Part shown: positions 51,278 to 59,512 of the stretch, piece after piece
How positions within the stretch are numbered: position 1 is the stretch's first letter
How the letters are laid out: each line of letters starts with the position of its first letter
Assembly: GCA_026003935.1 (NCBI GenBank)
Contig: BPIE01000001.1
Coordinates: 372,001-436,000, forward strand
Length of the DNA: 64,000 nucleotides
Source: Tepidiforma sp.
Lineage (GTDB): Bacteria > Chloroflexota > Dehalococcoidia > Tepidiformales > Tepidiformaceae
Reading direction: 5' to 3'
The notes under the pieces: model-generated
What the model saw: only the letters and a program-made list of their open reading frames with translations
What the model was told of the DNA's origin: nothing
Database searches by the model: none
Program-made: the position numbers and the translations under genes

Positions 51278-52830
51278 CGCCGCGGGACCTTGCCTCCGGG
51301 CCGCCGCTGGACCTGGCCATCATCGGGGGCGGCATCAATGGGGCGGCCATCGCGCGTGCGGCAGCTGCCCAGGGTTTACGGACAGCGCTCTTCGAGGCGA
51401 GCGACTACGGTTTCGGAACGACGTGGCGGTCGACGAAGCTCATTCACGGAGGGTTGCGGTACCTCGAACACGGCGATGTGGGACTCGTGTTCGAATCGCT
51501 GCGGGAACGGGCGTGGCTGCTCGCGACACGCCCATACCTGGTTCGGCCGCAGCGCTTTCTCCTGCCGCTGCTGCCCTGGACGCGGCGGCCTGCCTGGCAG
51601 CTGCGGATGGGTCTGGCGACGTATGACCTGCTCGCGCTGTACCGGGGCGTGCCGAGGCACCGGCGCCTGGGACAGGCGGAGCTGCACGAGCTGGCACCAT
51701 TTCTGCCGGAGGAGGCCCGCGGCGGATTCGCGTTCTTCGACGCACGGGTGCTTTCGCCGGAGCGGCTAACGTGGGAGCTGGTGCGGGAGGCGCAGCAGCT
51801 CGGTGCTGCCGCGTTCAATCACACGCCGGTCACGGGGATAGCGACGGACGGGGAAGCGGTCACGGGAATTGAGGTAGACACGGGCGGCGAGCAAGTTCGC
51901 ATCGCTGCCCGCGCGGTGGTCAACGCGGCCGGGCCGTGGGTCGATGCCGTGAACCGGCTCGGCGACCTTTCACCGCCGGAACTTCTCGGCGTGACGCGCG
52001 GTTCACACATCGTCGTGGAGCTCGACGGGGACCCGGGGCACGACGCCATATTCAGCACCGCGAAGCGCGACGGGAGGGTGTTCTTTGCCGTTCCGCAGGA
52101 TGGCCTGCTGTTGATTGGGACGACCGACGAGCGGTACGAGGGGGACCCCGGGGCTGTCCAGCCGACACCCGAAGACATCGAGTACCTGCTCGACGAAGGG
52201 CAGCGGCTGCTGCCGGGGCTCGACATCTGCCGGGAGCGCATTCGGTATGCCTACGCGGGGCTCCGGCCGCTGCAGAAAGTTGCCGGGGGCCCGGAAGCGG
52301 CCATTACGCGACGACACGCGGTGATTGACCACGGGAAGCTTGGCGGCGCACGGGGGATGTACAGCGTGGTCGGGGGAAAGCTGAGCACGTTCCGGCCGCT
52401 GGCGCACGACGTCGTCGAGCTGGTGGCGGGGCAGCGGCCCCGTCCGTGGGTAGCTGCGCCGCCGGCGGAGTGGCGCGAGCGGCTGCTCGCGCTCGGGTTC
52501 GAGAAGCCGGTTCGGCGGCACCTGCGCCGATACGGGGGGCTTGCGGGGGAGGTCGCACAACTGGGACGGGAGCTGCTGTGTCCCCACGCCCCCGGTCTGG
52601 CGGGGGAGGTGGTGTTCTCGGCGAAATTCGAGCAGGCGCAGACGATTGGCGATGTACTGCTGCGGCGGACGGGCATCGGGTGGGCGAGCTGCCGCGGTCT
52701 GTGCTGCCACCGGCAGGCAGCCGACCTCATGGGCGATGTCCTCGGGTGGGATGCGTCCGAGCGGGCGCGGCAGGCGGCGGCATACGAAGCTGAAGTGGCG
52801 TATCATCTCCCGGTAGAGGGGACATCTTGA
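51265..52830 (+). CDS. glpD: Glycerol-3-phosphate dehydrogenase (FAD)
   Basis: This 521-residue peripheral-membrane flavoprotein oxidises glycerol 3-phosphate to dihydroxyacetone phosphate and feeds electrons to quinone. The FAD-binding motif LAIIGGGINGAAIARAAA is near residue 15-32, followed by STKLIHGGLRYLEHGD. The C-terminal helical domain (about 390-521) is present. It overlaps glpK by 13 nt, and its stop overlaps the start of the sirtuin gene (TTGA), forming a three-gene operon for glycerol use. Confidence 0.95.
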   Translation: MGELTPRDLASGPPLDLAIIGGGINGAAIARAAAAQGLRTALFEASDYGFGTTWRSTKLIHGGLRYLEHGDVGLVFESLRERAWLLATRPYLVRPQRFLLPLLPWTRRPAWQLRMGLATYDLLALYRGVPRHRRLGQAELHELAPFLPEEARGGFAFFDARVLSPERLTWELVREAQQLGAAAFNHTPVTGIATDGEAVTGIEVDTGGEQVRIAARAVVNAAGPWVDAVNRLGDLSPPELLGVTRGSHIVVELDGDPGHDAIFSTAKRDGRVFFAVPQDGLLLIGTTDERYEGDPGAVQPTPEDIEYLLDEGQRLLPGLDICRERIRYAYAGLRPLQKVAGGPEAAITRRHAVIDHGKLGGARGMYSVVGGKLSTFRPLAHDVVELVAGQRPRPWVAAPPAEWRERLLALGFEKPVRRHLRRYGGLAGEVAQLGRELLCPHAPGLAGEVVFSAKFEQAQTIGDVLLRRTGIGWASCRGLCCHRQAADLMGDVLGWDASERARQAAAYEAEVAYHLPVEGTS

Positions 52831-53624
52831 CGGCAATCCACCCAGCACTGACGGACCCCGCGGTCGAGGCTGGCCTGCGGCAGGCGGCAGCGCTCTTCCG
52901 CCGAAGTCACCACGCGGTTGCGCTGGTTGGTGCAGGGCTCTCTGCGGAGAGCGGAATCCCGACGTACCGCGGCGCGGGGGGTGTCTACGAGCGGTTTGGT
53001 GAGCCGACCATCGACGGCTGGGAGCTGTTTACGAGCGACCCCGCGGAGTGGTGGCGGCAGGCCATCGCCCACGAGTCGGCGGGGTCGCCGTTTTCGCAGG
53101 CGATCGACCGGGCCGCGCCGAATGCGGGGCACTATGCGATGGCCGAGCTGGAGCAGATGGGGCGGCTGGCACATGTGATTACCCAGAACATCGACAATCT
53201 GCATACCGTGGCGGGGTCGCGGCGGGTGACCGAGATTCACGGCAACCGGTACAAGGTGCGCTGCGTCGAGTGCGGCGCGCGGGAGCGGCTCGAAACCGTG
53301 AACCTCGACCGGCTTCCCCCCTCCTGCCCCTCATGCGGGGGGCTGTACAAGAACGATGTCGTCATGTTCGGCGAGCCCATCCCGCGGGATGCGCTGGAGG
53401 AGTGTTACCGGCAGACACTAGCCGCGGACCTGTTCATCACAGTGGGGACGAGCGCAGTCGTGTACCCGGCAGCAGATTTCCCGGTGCTCGCGAAGCGGCG
53501 CGGGGCTCCGCTGATTGAGGTGAACCCTGAGGAGACGGCGCTGACCGAGATTGCGGACGTCGTGGTCCGGGCCCCTGCAGGCGTGGCGCTGCCGGCTCTC
53601 GTGGACCTGCTGCTGGTTCCCTGA
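52827..53624 (+). CDS. Sir2-family NAD-dependent protein deacylase
   Basis: This 265-residue sirtuin removes acyl groups from lysines at the cost of NAD. VGAGLSAESGIPTYRG (34-49) and QNIDNLH (about 116-122) bind NAD. The catalytic His is in EIHGN, and four zinc cysteines are visible in CVEC and CPSC. I cannot confirm the Tyr/Arg pair typical of desuccinylases. Translation starts at a TTG overlapping the glpD stop. Coupling to glycerol metabolism suggests it may regulate GlpK or GlpD acylation, an inference from position only. Confidence 0.92.
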   Translation: MTAIHPALTDPAVEAGLRQAAALFRRSHHAVALVGAGLSAESGIPTYRGAGGVYERFGEPTIDGWELFTSDPAEWWRQAIAHESAGSPFSQAIDRAAPNAGHYAMAELEQMGRLAHVITQNIDNLHTVAGSRRVTEIHGNRYKVRCVECGARERLETVNLDRLPPSCPSCGGLYKNDVVMFGEPIPRDALEECYRQTLAADLFITVGTSAVVYPAADFPVLAKRRGAPLIEVNPEETALTEIADVVVRAPAGVALPALVDLLLVP

Positions 53625-53668
53625 CGGCTGACCCGGGCGCGCCTTGACCGTTCACCGGAAGGGGCACG

Positions 53669-53724
53669 ATGCTCGAAGGAGTCCCGTGCGCGGCCCGCAC
53701 GGTGGGCGGACGCACTCCGAGCAT
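53669..53724. other. Compact three-helix inverted-repeat element
   Basis: Nested arms ATGCTC/GAGCAT, GGAGT/ACTCC and CCGTGCG/CGCACGG (18 pairs in all) form a bulged long hairpin with a 5-nt loop. It lies in the 124-nt gap between the sirtuin and hydrolase genes. No T-run follows, so a structured leader RNA or an operator is more likely than a terminator. Confidence 0.45.
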
Positions 53725-53748
53725 TCCCGGTTCTGAAAGGTGATGTGC

Positions 53749-54675
53749 ATGACGGCGCCCGTGACCGACGAGCCCCGCTTCCTGACGTATCCGGGGGCGC
53801 GGCGACCAGACCGCCACCGCTGGGTGGATTCGTATGGCGTGCGTTTGCACGTCTGCGAATGGGGTGATGCTTCGGGGCCGCCGCTGTTCCTCGTCCATGG
53901 CGGCTCCGACTTTGCGGGTACTTTCGATGTTTTCGCGCCGCTGCTGGCCGATGCCGGCTGGAGGGTCATCTCGTGGGACCACCGGGGGCACGGCGACTCG
54001 GACCATGCGGCGCTGTATAGCTGGGATGCCGATGTCCGGGACGCGCTCTCGGTGCTCGATGCGACGACGCCAGACGCGGTGCCGGTGGTTGCGCACTCGA
54101 AGGGCGGAGGGATGATGCTGCAGCTCGCGGAGGCATTGCCGTACCGGCTCTCGAAGCTGGTGGTTATCGACGGGCTGCCGAGCCGGGACCCGGCGCCGGA
54201 CGTCTCGGACCACGAGCACCGACGGTTCACGCAGAAGACGCTGGCTGACTGGCTCGACCATCGGCGGGCGGCGCATATCAATCTCCGGAAGCCGGGGACG
54301 CTGGAGGAACTCGCGCGGCGACGGAAGCGGATGAACCCGCGTCTCCCGGATGATTGGCTGCGCTATCTTGTGACGATTGGGGCGCGCCGGGACCCGGACG
54401 GCTGGCGGTGGAAGCTCGACCCGGCCATCCGGTTCGGCGGCTTCGGGCCATGGAGCCCGGAGTGGTCGCTCCAGCGGCTCAAGGAGCTCCGGGTGCCGCT
54501 GCTGGGACTCACGGCGACGGTGGAGGAGGAGATGGGCTGGGGCACGAACCACCGGGCACTGCTCCCGTACCTGCCGCCGCGGGCGGAGATCATCCCGTTC
54601 GAGAACACTGGACACTTCATCCACATCGAGCACCCCCACCGGGTAGCCGAGCTGGTCCTGGAGTTCCTGCGATGA
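53749..54675 (+). CDS. Alpha/beta hydrolase
   Basis: This 308-residue alpha/beta hydrolase has a Ser nucleophile. The first motif is VHGGSDFAG, the nucleophile elbow is VAHSKGGG, and the catalytic His is in ENTGHFIHIEHP near the C-terminus. There is no signal peptide. The ATG at 53749 has AAAGG eight nucleotides upstream and is preferred over two ATG/GTG codons just before it. Its stop overlaps the start of a second hydrolase-like gene that lacks the triad. The substrate is unknown. Confidence 0.88.
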   Translation: MTAPVTDEPRFLTYPGARRPDRHRWVDSYGVRLHVCEWGDASGPPLFLVHGGSDFAGTFDVFAPLLADAGWRVISWDHRGHGDSDHAALYSWDADVRDALSVLDATTPDAVPVVAHSKGGGMMLQLAEALPYRLSKLVVIDGLPSRDPAPDVSDHEHRRFTQKTLADWLDHRRAAHINLRKPGTLEELARRRKRMNPRLPDDWLRYLVTIGARRDPDGWRWKLDPAIRFGGFGPWSPEWSLQRLKELRVPLLGLTATVEEEMGWGTNHRALLPYLPPRAEIIPFENTGHFIHIEHPHRVAELVLEFLR

Positions 54676-55319
54676 CGGTGTTTCTCCAGCACAACCGGGT
54701 ACGGCTCGCGCTGCACACGCTGCGGAGCGGAGACGGGCCGCGGCTGCTCCTGCTGCACGCGCTGGGCGACCGTTCGCCCGAGCGGCTGCCGGCTGAGTTC
54801 GAGCCGTGGCCGGGGGCCGTGTTTGCCCTCGACTTCACCGGCCACGGGTCATCGTCGGTGCCGGCGGGGGGCGGCTATACGGCCGAGGTGCTGATGGGGG
54901 ATGCGGACGTGGCGCTCGCAGCGATTGGCCCGGCCACGGTGGTCGGGCGGGGGCTGGGCGGCTACATTGCGCTGCTGCTGGCGGGGGCGCGCCCCGCTCA
55001 GGTGCGGGGCATCGCCGTGCTGGATGGCGCGGGGCTGGCTGGCGGAGGAGACACCCCCGGGCCGGCCGTCGTTCGCGGCGTGCCCGGCGCGCTCAGCGCG
55101 CCGGACCCGTTCGCACTGGTGGAACTGGGCTCCGACCTGCGGCCGCGCCCGTATGTGCGCAGGTTTGCCGAGCTGGCAGTGGAGGCGAGCAAGATGGCCG
55201 ACCCGATTGCGGTCTGCGCCAGGCAGCGGCCCGCGTGGCTGGAAGCGGTCCTGGAGGTGCCGGGCGTGGTGGAGGAGCCGCTCGAGGCTGCGCTCAGGCG
55301 ATTTGCTTTGGCGGGCTAG
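54672..55319 (+). CDS. Alpha/beta hydrolase-like protein lacking the catalytic triad
   Basis: This 215-residue protein is clearly built on the alpha/beta hydrolase pattern (LLLLHALGDRSPE, ALDFTGHGSSSVP). At the nucleophile elbow it reads VVGRGLGG, with Gly in place of Ser. No His is found near the C-terminus, and the cap region is shortened. It is probably not a hydrolase and may have become a binding or regulatory partner. Its ATG overlaps the stop of the intact hydrolase gene, so the two are made together. Confidence 0.75.
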   Translation: MTVFLQHNRVRLALHTLRSGDGPRLLLLHALGDRSPERLPAEFEPWPGAVFALDFTGHGSSSVPAGGGYTAEVLMGDADVALAAIGPATVVGRGLGGYIALLLAGARPAQVRGIAVLDGAGLAGGGDTPGPAVVRGVPGALSAPDPFALVELGSDLRPRPYVRRFAELAVEASKMADPIAVCARQRPAWLEAVLEVPGVVEEPLEAALRRFALAG

Positions 55320-55347
55320 TCAGCGAGGTTCGGGAGAGGCACAGAGA

Positions 55348-55370
55348 AGCCGGCGCTGGCGGCGCCGGCT
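55348..55370. terminator. Bidirectional terminator between hydrolase-like gene and rpmB
   Basis: A 9-bp perfect stem AGCCGGCGC/GCGCCGGCT with a 5-nt loop lies between converging genes. It is followed on the plus strand by TTGTG. Confidence 0.65.
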
Positions 55371-55396
55371 TTGTGCGTGGTTACCTTTCGGGACCG

Positions 55397-55609
55397 CTAG
55401 ACGGACTTGGTCATGGTCTTGAGGCAGCGCGTGCAGATGTTGACGCGCAGCGAGGCACCGCCGAAAAAGATGCGGTGTTTGTGGACGTTGGGGCGAAACG
55501 TCCGCGACTTCTTGGTGGCTTTTCGCTCCCAGCGGCCGCCGTGGGTATGGCGGATGTGCCGGCCGAACCGGGTGGTCTTGCCGCAGACGTCGCATGCTCC
55601 ACTGGCCAT
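55397..55609 (-). CDS. rpmB: 50S ribosomal protein L28
   Basis: This is a 70-residue ribosomal protein L28. It opens MASGACDVCGKTTRFG and carries CDVC and CTRC, which together can bind zinc, so this is the zinc-ribbon (C+) form. The central GGRWERKATKKSRTFRPNV is typical. It diverges from the FakA-like kinase gene, a neighbour pair seen in many Gram-positive and Chloroflexota genomes. The RNA-binding basic residues are intact. Confidence 0.97.
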   Translation of the reverse strand: MASGACDVCGKTTRFGRHIRHTHGGRWERKATKKSRTFRPNVHKHRIFFGGASLRVNICTRCLKTMTKSV

Positions 55610-55694
55610 GCGTGATGCTTCCTTCCGTGGCAGAATCGACTTCTCATGCTAGCACCAGGTTGCGATAGCGGCCAAACGCTGCCGGGGTCGGCGC

Positions 55695-57326
55695 GTGAGC
55701 GGTGACGTTCGCCCGACGGGGCGCGTGGACGCTGCAGGGCTGCGGGAGCTGTTCGAGGCAGGCGCGGCGGCCCTCGCGGCGGCGGCTGACGCGATCAATG
55801 CGATCAATGTCTATCCGGTTCCGGACGGGGATACTGGCTCGAACATGGCGGCGACGATGCGGGAAGCCGCTGCCGCGGCACGTGAAGTGCGCGCCGAACG
55901 GGCCAGCGAGGTGGCAGCCGCCGCGGCCCGCGGCGCGCTCTACGGTGCCCGCGGCAACTCCGGGGTGATTCTTTCGCAGGCGCTGCGAGGTTTCGCAGAC
56001 GCGCTCCGGGACTGCGGCGAGATCGACGCCGCACTGCTTGCTCAGGGACTGCGGGCTGCGGCAGGTGCGGCCTATGACGCGGTCAGCCGGCCGCAAGAGG
56101 GCACGATGCTCACGGTGCTCCGCGCGGCGGCAGAGGGGGCTGCGGCGGCCGCGGCCCGGCTGCCGGGGGAGGGACGGGGCGCCGTCTGCCTGCCCGTCCT
56201 GGAGCAGGCGCTCGCCGCAGCGGAACTCGCGGAGGCGCGGACACAGGAGATGTTGCCCTCGCTGCGTGAGGCGGGCGTGCCGGACGCCGGGGGCGAAGGC
56301 ATCTGCGTGCTCCTCGAAGGGATGGCTGCCCGCCTTCGCGGTGAGGATGTGGACCTTTCGCTCCTTGCGGAAGGGGGGCAGGCGCGGGAGTTCGCTGCGG
56401 CGCACGCGGAGGATGTGCGGGGCTATTGCACCGAGTTCGTGCTCGAGCCAGCCTTCGGAGAGGGCGTGGACATCGCGCGGCTGCGCGCCCTTGCGGAGCG
56501 TTTCGGTTCGAGCGTCGTGGTCGTCGGCGATGCACAGCTGGCGCGCGTCCACGTACACACGGAGGAGCCGGAGGCGCTGCTCAGGGCGGCGGGCGAGCTG
56601 GGGACCCCGGGGCGGGTCAAGGTGGATGACATGGGCGCGCAGCGTGCGCAGTTCGAGCGGGCTGGCAGCGGGGCGACCGCGTCGGTCGGGCTGCTGGCAC
56701 TGAGCCGGGGCGACGGTTTCGACCGGGTCTTCGAGAGCCTCGGCGCGCGGGTCCTCGACCTCGGCACCCGGGAAAAGCCGGCAGCCGGCGAGATTGCGGC
56801 CGCAGCAGAGGCGACCGGGGCGCCAGACGTAGTGGTGCTCCCGAACCACAAGAACGTGCTGCTCGCCGCCGAGCAGGCGGCACAGCTCGCACGGTGCACC
56901 CTCCACATCGTACCCACGACCACCCTCCCGCAGGGGGTCGCAGCGGCGCTGATGTTCGACCCCGCAGGCCGGGCGGCGGAACTCGTCAGCCGGATGGCCG
57001 AAGCCGCGAAGTCCGTTCGAACGGTCGAGGTGACGCGCGCAGCGGCGTCGCGGGCGGCGGATGGCGTCCGCGTGGAGGCGGGCCAGGCGATCGCGGTGGT
57101 TGATGGCCGGCTCAAAGCGGCCCGGGCGACGCTCGAGGACGCGCTGGTCGAAGGCCTTGCGGCGGCAGGGGCCGGCGCGGGCAAGCTCGTAACCGTTTAC
57201 GTGGGGGAAGGCGGGGAGGCCGGGCTTGCGGGTGATGCGGTACGCCAGCGGTTCCCCGGCGCAGAGGTGGAGGTCATCGACGGGGGGCAGCCGCTGTACC
57301 CGTACATCGCATCGGTGGAGTCATGA
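55695..57326 (+). CDS. DAK2-domain fatty-acid-kinase-like protein (FakA/YloV)
   Basis: This 543-residue protein of the FakA/YloV family phosphorylates fatty acids bound to a FakB (DegV) partner, feeding exogenous fatty acids into phospholipids. The Dak-L nucleotide motif NVYPVPDGDTGSN is at 38-50, with its conserved aspartates. The GARGNSGVILSQ segment follows and a middle and C-terminal domain complete the protein. The GTG start is at 55695. No FakB gene is visible in the window. The next gene's ATG overlaps its stop. Confidence 0.92.
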   Translation: MSGDVRPTGRVDAAGLRELFEAGAAALAAAADAINAINVYPVPDGDTGSNMAATMREAAAAAREVRAERASEVAAAAARGALYGARGNSGVILSQALRGFADALRDCGEIDAALLAQGLRAAAGAAYDAVSRPQEGTMLTVLRAAAEGAAAAAARLPGEGRGAVCLPVLEQALAAAELAEARTQEMLPSLREAGVPDAGGEGICVLLEGMAARLRGEDVDLSLLAEGGQAREFAAAHAEDVRGYCTEFVLEPAFGEGVDIARLRALAERFGSSVVVVGDAQLARVHVHTEEPEALLRAAGELGTPGRVKVDDMGAQRAQFERAGSGATASVGLLALSRGDGFDRVFESLGARVLDLGTREKPAAGEIAAAAEATGAPDVVVLPNHKNVLLAAEQAAQLARCTLHIVPTTTLPQGVAAALMFDPAGRAAELVSRMAEAAKSVRTVEVTRAAASRAADGVRVEAGQAIAVVDGRLKAARATLEDALVEGLAAAGAGAGKLVTVYVGEGGEAGLAGDAVRQRFPGAEVEVIDGGQPLYPYIASVES

Positions 57327-57691
57327 GGGGGCGGATCGCCGCCATCGCCGTTTGCCTGGCAGTCTTGGGGAGCGCCTGCAGCGGCGGAGCGGGTGCGCCG
57401 GAGGCGACGCCGACGAAACCGGGCGCGCTTCCGGCGAACCTGACGACGATCACCGTGACCGACTTCCGCTTTCAGCCGCGCAGCCTGCAGGTACCGGTCG
57501 GCACGCGGGTGACCTGGAGCTTCCGCGGGAAGGTGAGTCACCGGGTCATGGGCGCCTTCGCGGGCGAGGCGGTTGATTCCGGTGAACTGCGGAGCGGCAA
57601 CTTCGAGTTCGAGTTCATGGAGCCCGGCGTCTTCGCGTACACCTGCGGGGTGCACGGCGCGGCAATGTCCGGGCAGGTCATCGTCCGGTAG
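57323..57691 (+). CDS. Cupredoxin-domain lipoprotein
   Basis: This 122-residue exported blue-copper-like protein has a signal peptide that ends in the lipobox GSAC (Cys19). A Gly/Ala/Pro-rich linker precedes a plastocyanin-like domain (about 40-122). The copper ligands are His73, Cys108, His111 and Met115 in the SHRV and YTCGVHGAAMSG segments. It should sit on the outer membrane face and carry electrons or bind copper. It overlaps the FakA-like gene by 4 nt. No oxidase partner is adjacent. Confidence 0.9.
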   Translation: MRGRIAAIAVCLAVLGSACSGGAGAPEATPTKPGALPANLTTITVTDFRFQPRSLQVPVGTRVTWSFRGKVSHRVMGAFAGEAVDSGELRSGNFEFEFMEPGVFAYTCGVHGAAMSGQVIVR

Positions 57692-57748
57692 CGCGTCCCG
57701 GTACCGGTCGATTCTTTCATCCTTGTGATAGCAGTCGCCTGCGATCTG

Positions 57749-57757
57749 TGGTATACC
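57749..57757 (+). promoter_or_regulatory. Extended -10 promoter of the LuxR-type chimera
   Basis: TGG-TATACC forms an extended -10 element about 40 nt before the start. No good -35 box is seen. A GGAGGTG sits 4 nt before the ATG at 57798. Confidence 0.5.
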
Positions 57758-57797
57758 TTCCCCGGCACTCCGGGAGCGGAGCGGCCGGAGGTGAACG

Positions 57798-58778
57798 ATG
57801 CACCAGGCGCAACTCAGCCCGCGGGAGCGCGAAGTGGCCGGGCTCGTGGCCCGCGGCATGACCAACGCGGAAATCGCCCGCTCGCTCGGATTGAGCGCGT
57901 CCACCGTGAAGCACTACGTCGAGTCCGCCATGCGCAAGGCTGGCGTGACGAACCGTGTCTCGCTTGCCATTTGGCTGCGCGAGCAGGAGGGGGCCGGAGG
58001 ACCCCGGCCGATCGGCGGGGGCCAAAGAGCCGTATTGCGGGGAGAGCGGGCTTCACCCAATCTGTTGGCGGCAGTTGCAAGACTGACTTCACACGTGAAG
58101 GGAGACATGACTATGTCCTTGATAGAGACCTTCTCCCGCATCAAAGCAGGACGCCGCTGCCGGGAAGGTGCGGCCCTCCCGATTGCAGCTGCGGTGGCCG
58201 TAGGCCTTGCACTGTCGGGCATGCTTGCATCCGCAGATGCTCCTATAGACCAAACTTTCGGTATGTACAGCTATTCGCAAGGCTGTAATACTGCTATTGA
58301 TCCAGTATCAATCGTATTTACCAATGGCAATGGATTTCACGATCATGTCTTCCAACATGCTAAACGATCTGATCATGGCGGCTATGAAGAGCGCTCAGGA
58401 GGTCAGTATTTTTGGGACAACGGAGGTTGCACGACGAGCGATGACTCGGCGGCAAGTAATAACGGATATCTCAGAGACAGGTATCATTTTCGTTATGAGG
58501 TTGCACCAACAACCAATGGCGGGCAGGCGTATGCCGCTACTCCACATTTCGACGACTTCGACGCAAATTATGGCACACATTGCGTATGGTACTATGGATT
58601 CATCGACGGCAGATCTGATGTAATATACCGGTGGATAAGCGACGGAGGAGAGCACAATCCTCCGCACTGGTCATATTGGGGTAACGATTTAGCGATCGCA
58701 AAGTGCGGCGGTGCGCTTGCCGGAAATTGGGACGGATACGTCGCCTACATCAACATGGTGGGAAATGATGCATATTAA
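57798..58778 (+). CDS. LuxR-type HTH fused in frame to a secreted or extracytoplasmic domain of unknown function
   Basis: This 326-codon frame has three parts. Residues 6-63 are a complete LuxR/GerE helix-turn-helix (LSPREREVAGLVARGMTNAE...). Residues 106-146 form a basic then hydrophobic segment with a signal-peptidase-like ASA-DA end. Residues 147-326 are a polar, Asn/Gly/Tyr-rich domain with four cysteines that I do not recognise. An internal ATG (58113) has AAGGGAG eight nucleotides before it, so the secreted part may also be made alone. The DNA from about 58240 is distinctly AT-rich. Read whole, it resembles a ToxR/CadC-style one-component membrane regulator; read as two products, a regulator and a secreted protein. 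Confidence 0.65.
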   Translation: MHQAQLSPREREVAGLVARGMTNAEIARSLGLSASTVKHYVESAMRKAGVTNRVSLAIWLREQEGAGGPRPIGGGQRAVLRGERASPNLLAAVARLTSHVKGDMTMSLIETFSRIKAGRRCREGAALPIAAAVAVGLALSGMLASADAPIDQTFGMYSYSQGCNTAIDPVSIVFTNGNGFHDHVFQHAKRSDHGGYEERSGGQYFWDNGGCTTSDDSAASNNGYLRDRYHFRYEVAPTTNGGQAYAATPHFDDFDANYGTHCVWYYGFIDGRSDVIYRWISDGGEHNPPHWSYWGNDLAIAKCGGALAGNWDGYVAYINMVGNDAY

Positions 58779-58790
58779 TGGACACTTATA
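58240..58790. other. AT-rich patch inside the GC-rich window
   Basis: Base composition falls sharply here: 58261-58320 has 22 G or C in 60, and 58321-58380 has 27, against roughly two thirds elsewhere. The patch coincides with the secreted domain of the LuxR-type chimera and ends at the next gene. No repeats or insertion-sequence ends were seen at its borders. Confidence 0.75.
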
Positions 58791-59457
58791 TCTGAAATTC
58801 GTACGACCTGTTTCGGTATTCATCTTGATCGGGTTGCTGGCAGCAGGGGGTTTCGCAGCCTCGATCGTGTGGGCGGGTCAGGGCGAAAAGCCTGCTCCCG
58901 GGAGGACCTACCGGGTGGCCGACCCGGCGAATTCCCACCCGGGGGTCCTCGATCGCGGGGCGGTGGAGGTCGCACGCACATGGGACAAGGCAAGAGTCCT
59001 CTGGCTGGGAGAGCAGTTCCAGGGGCTCAACCTCACGAAGGCTCAGACCGTCGAGTATGTCCTCCGCGCTGAGATGACCGGGGAGAAGGAGGACCGACTC
59101 GCCAGCTCGCTGTACCTCATCTACGGCGAGTGCACCCCGCTTGACACCGGAGATGGGCCGAGCTGCGTTCCTCCGCTCCAGGTGATCGTGCGCACCCCGA
59201 ACGCCATACCTCAACCCGAGGCGATCCAGCGACAGGCTGGGTTCTCAACTCCTTACCGCGTGCGGGGCGTGCCGGCGATGGACCTCCAAACAGCTACGAC
59301 GCTTTGGATGCCCGATGGAACAACGGTCACCGTCCATGCCGATCCGGACGTGCGGGTCGCAGCCGTGCAGGCACTCATGTCAGCTAACCACGCCGCGCTG
59401 GGGATGGGCGAGGTGAAATCTGGCGACGACCTGGCCAGCTTAGGCAGACCCCGCTGA
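58765..59457 (+). CDS. Single-pass membrane protein of unknown function
   Basis: This 230-residue protein has an N-terminal membrane anchor (about 15-36) and a soluble extracytoplasmic part. The ATG at 58765 overlaps the end of the upstream frame by 14 nt and has GGTGGGA close before it. Two cysteines (GECTPL and PSCVPP) could pair. The region around TLWMPDGTTVTVHADPD looks like a beta-sandwich, but no family is recognised. Composition returns to GC-rich. The overlap couples it to the secreted domain, so the two may work together. Confidence 0.6.
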   Translation: MMHINGHLYLKFVRPVSVFILIGLLAAGGFAASIVWAGQGEKPAPGRTYRVADPANSHPGVLDRGAVEVARTWDKARVLWLGEQFQGLNLTKAQTVEYVLRAEMTGEKEDRLASSLYLIYGECTPLDTGDGPSCVPPLQVIVRTPNAIPQPEAIQRQAGFSTPYRVRGVPAMDLQTATTLWMPDGTTVTVHADPDVRVAAVQALMSANHAALGMGEVKSGDDLASLGRPR

Positions 59458-59467
59458 AGACGGAGCT

Positions 59468-59496
59468 GGGGCCGCATCATTTTGTTGAGCGGCCCC
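59468..59496 (+). terminator. Hairpin after the unknown membrane protein
   Basis: The 8-bp stem GGGGCCGC/GCGGCCCC has a 13-nt T-rich loop and starts 11 nt after the stop codon. No T-run follows. Confidence 0.5.
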
Positions 59497-59512
59497 GCCT
59501 CGCGCGTTGGGC

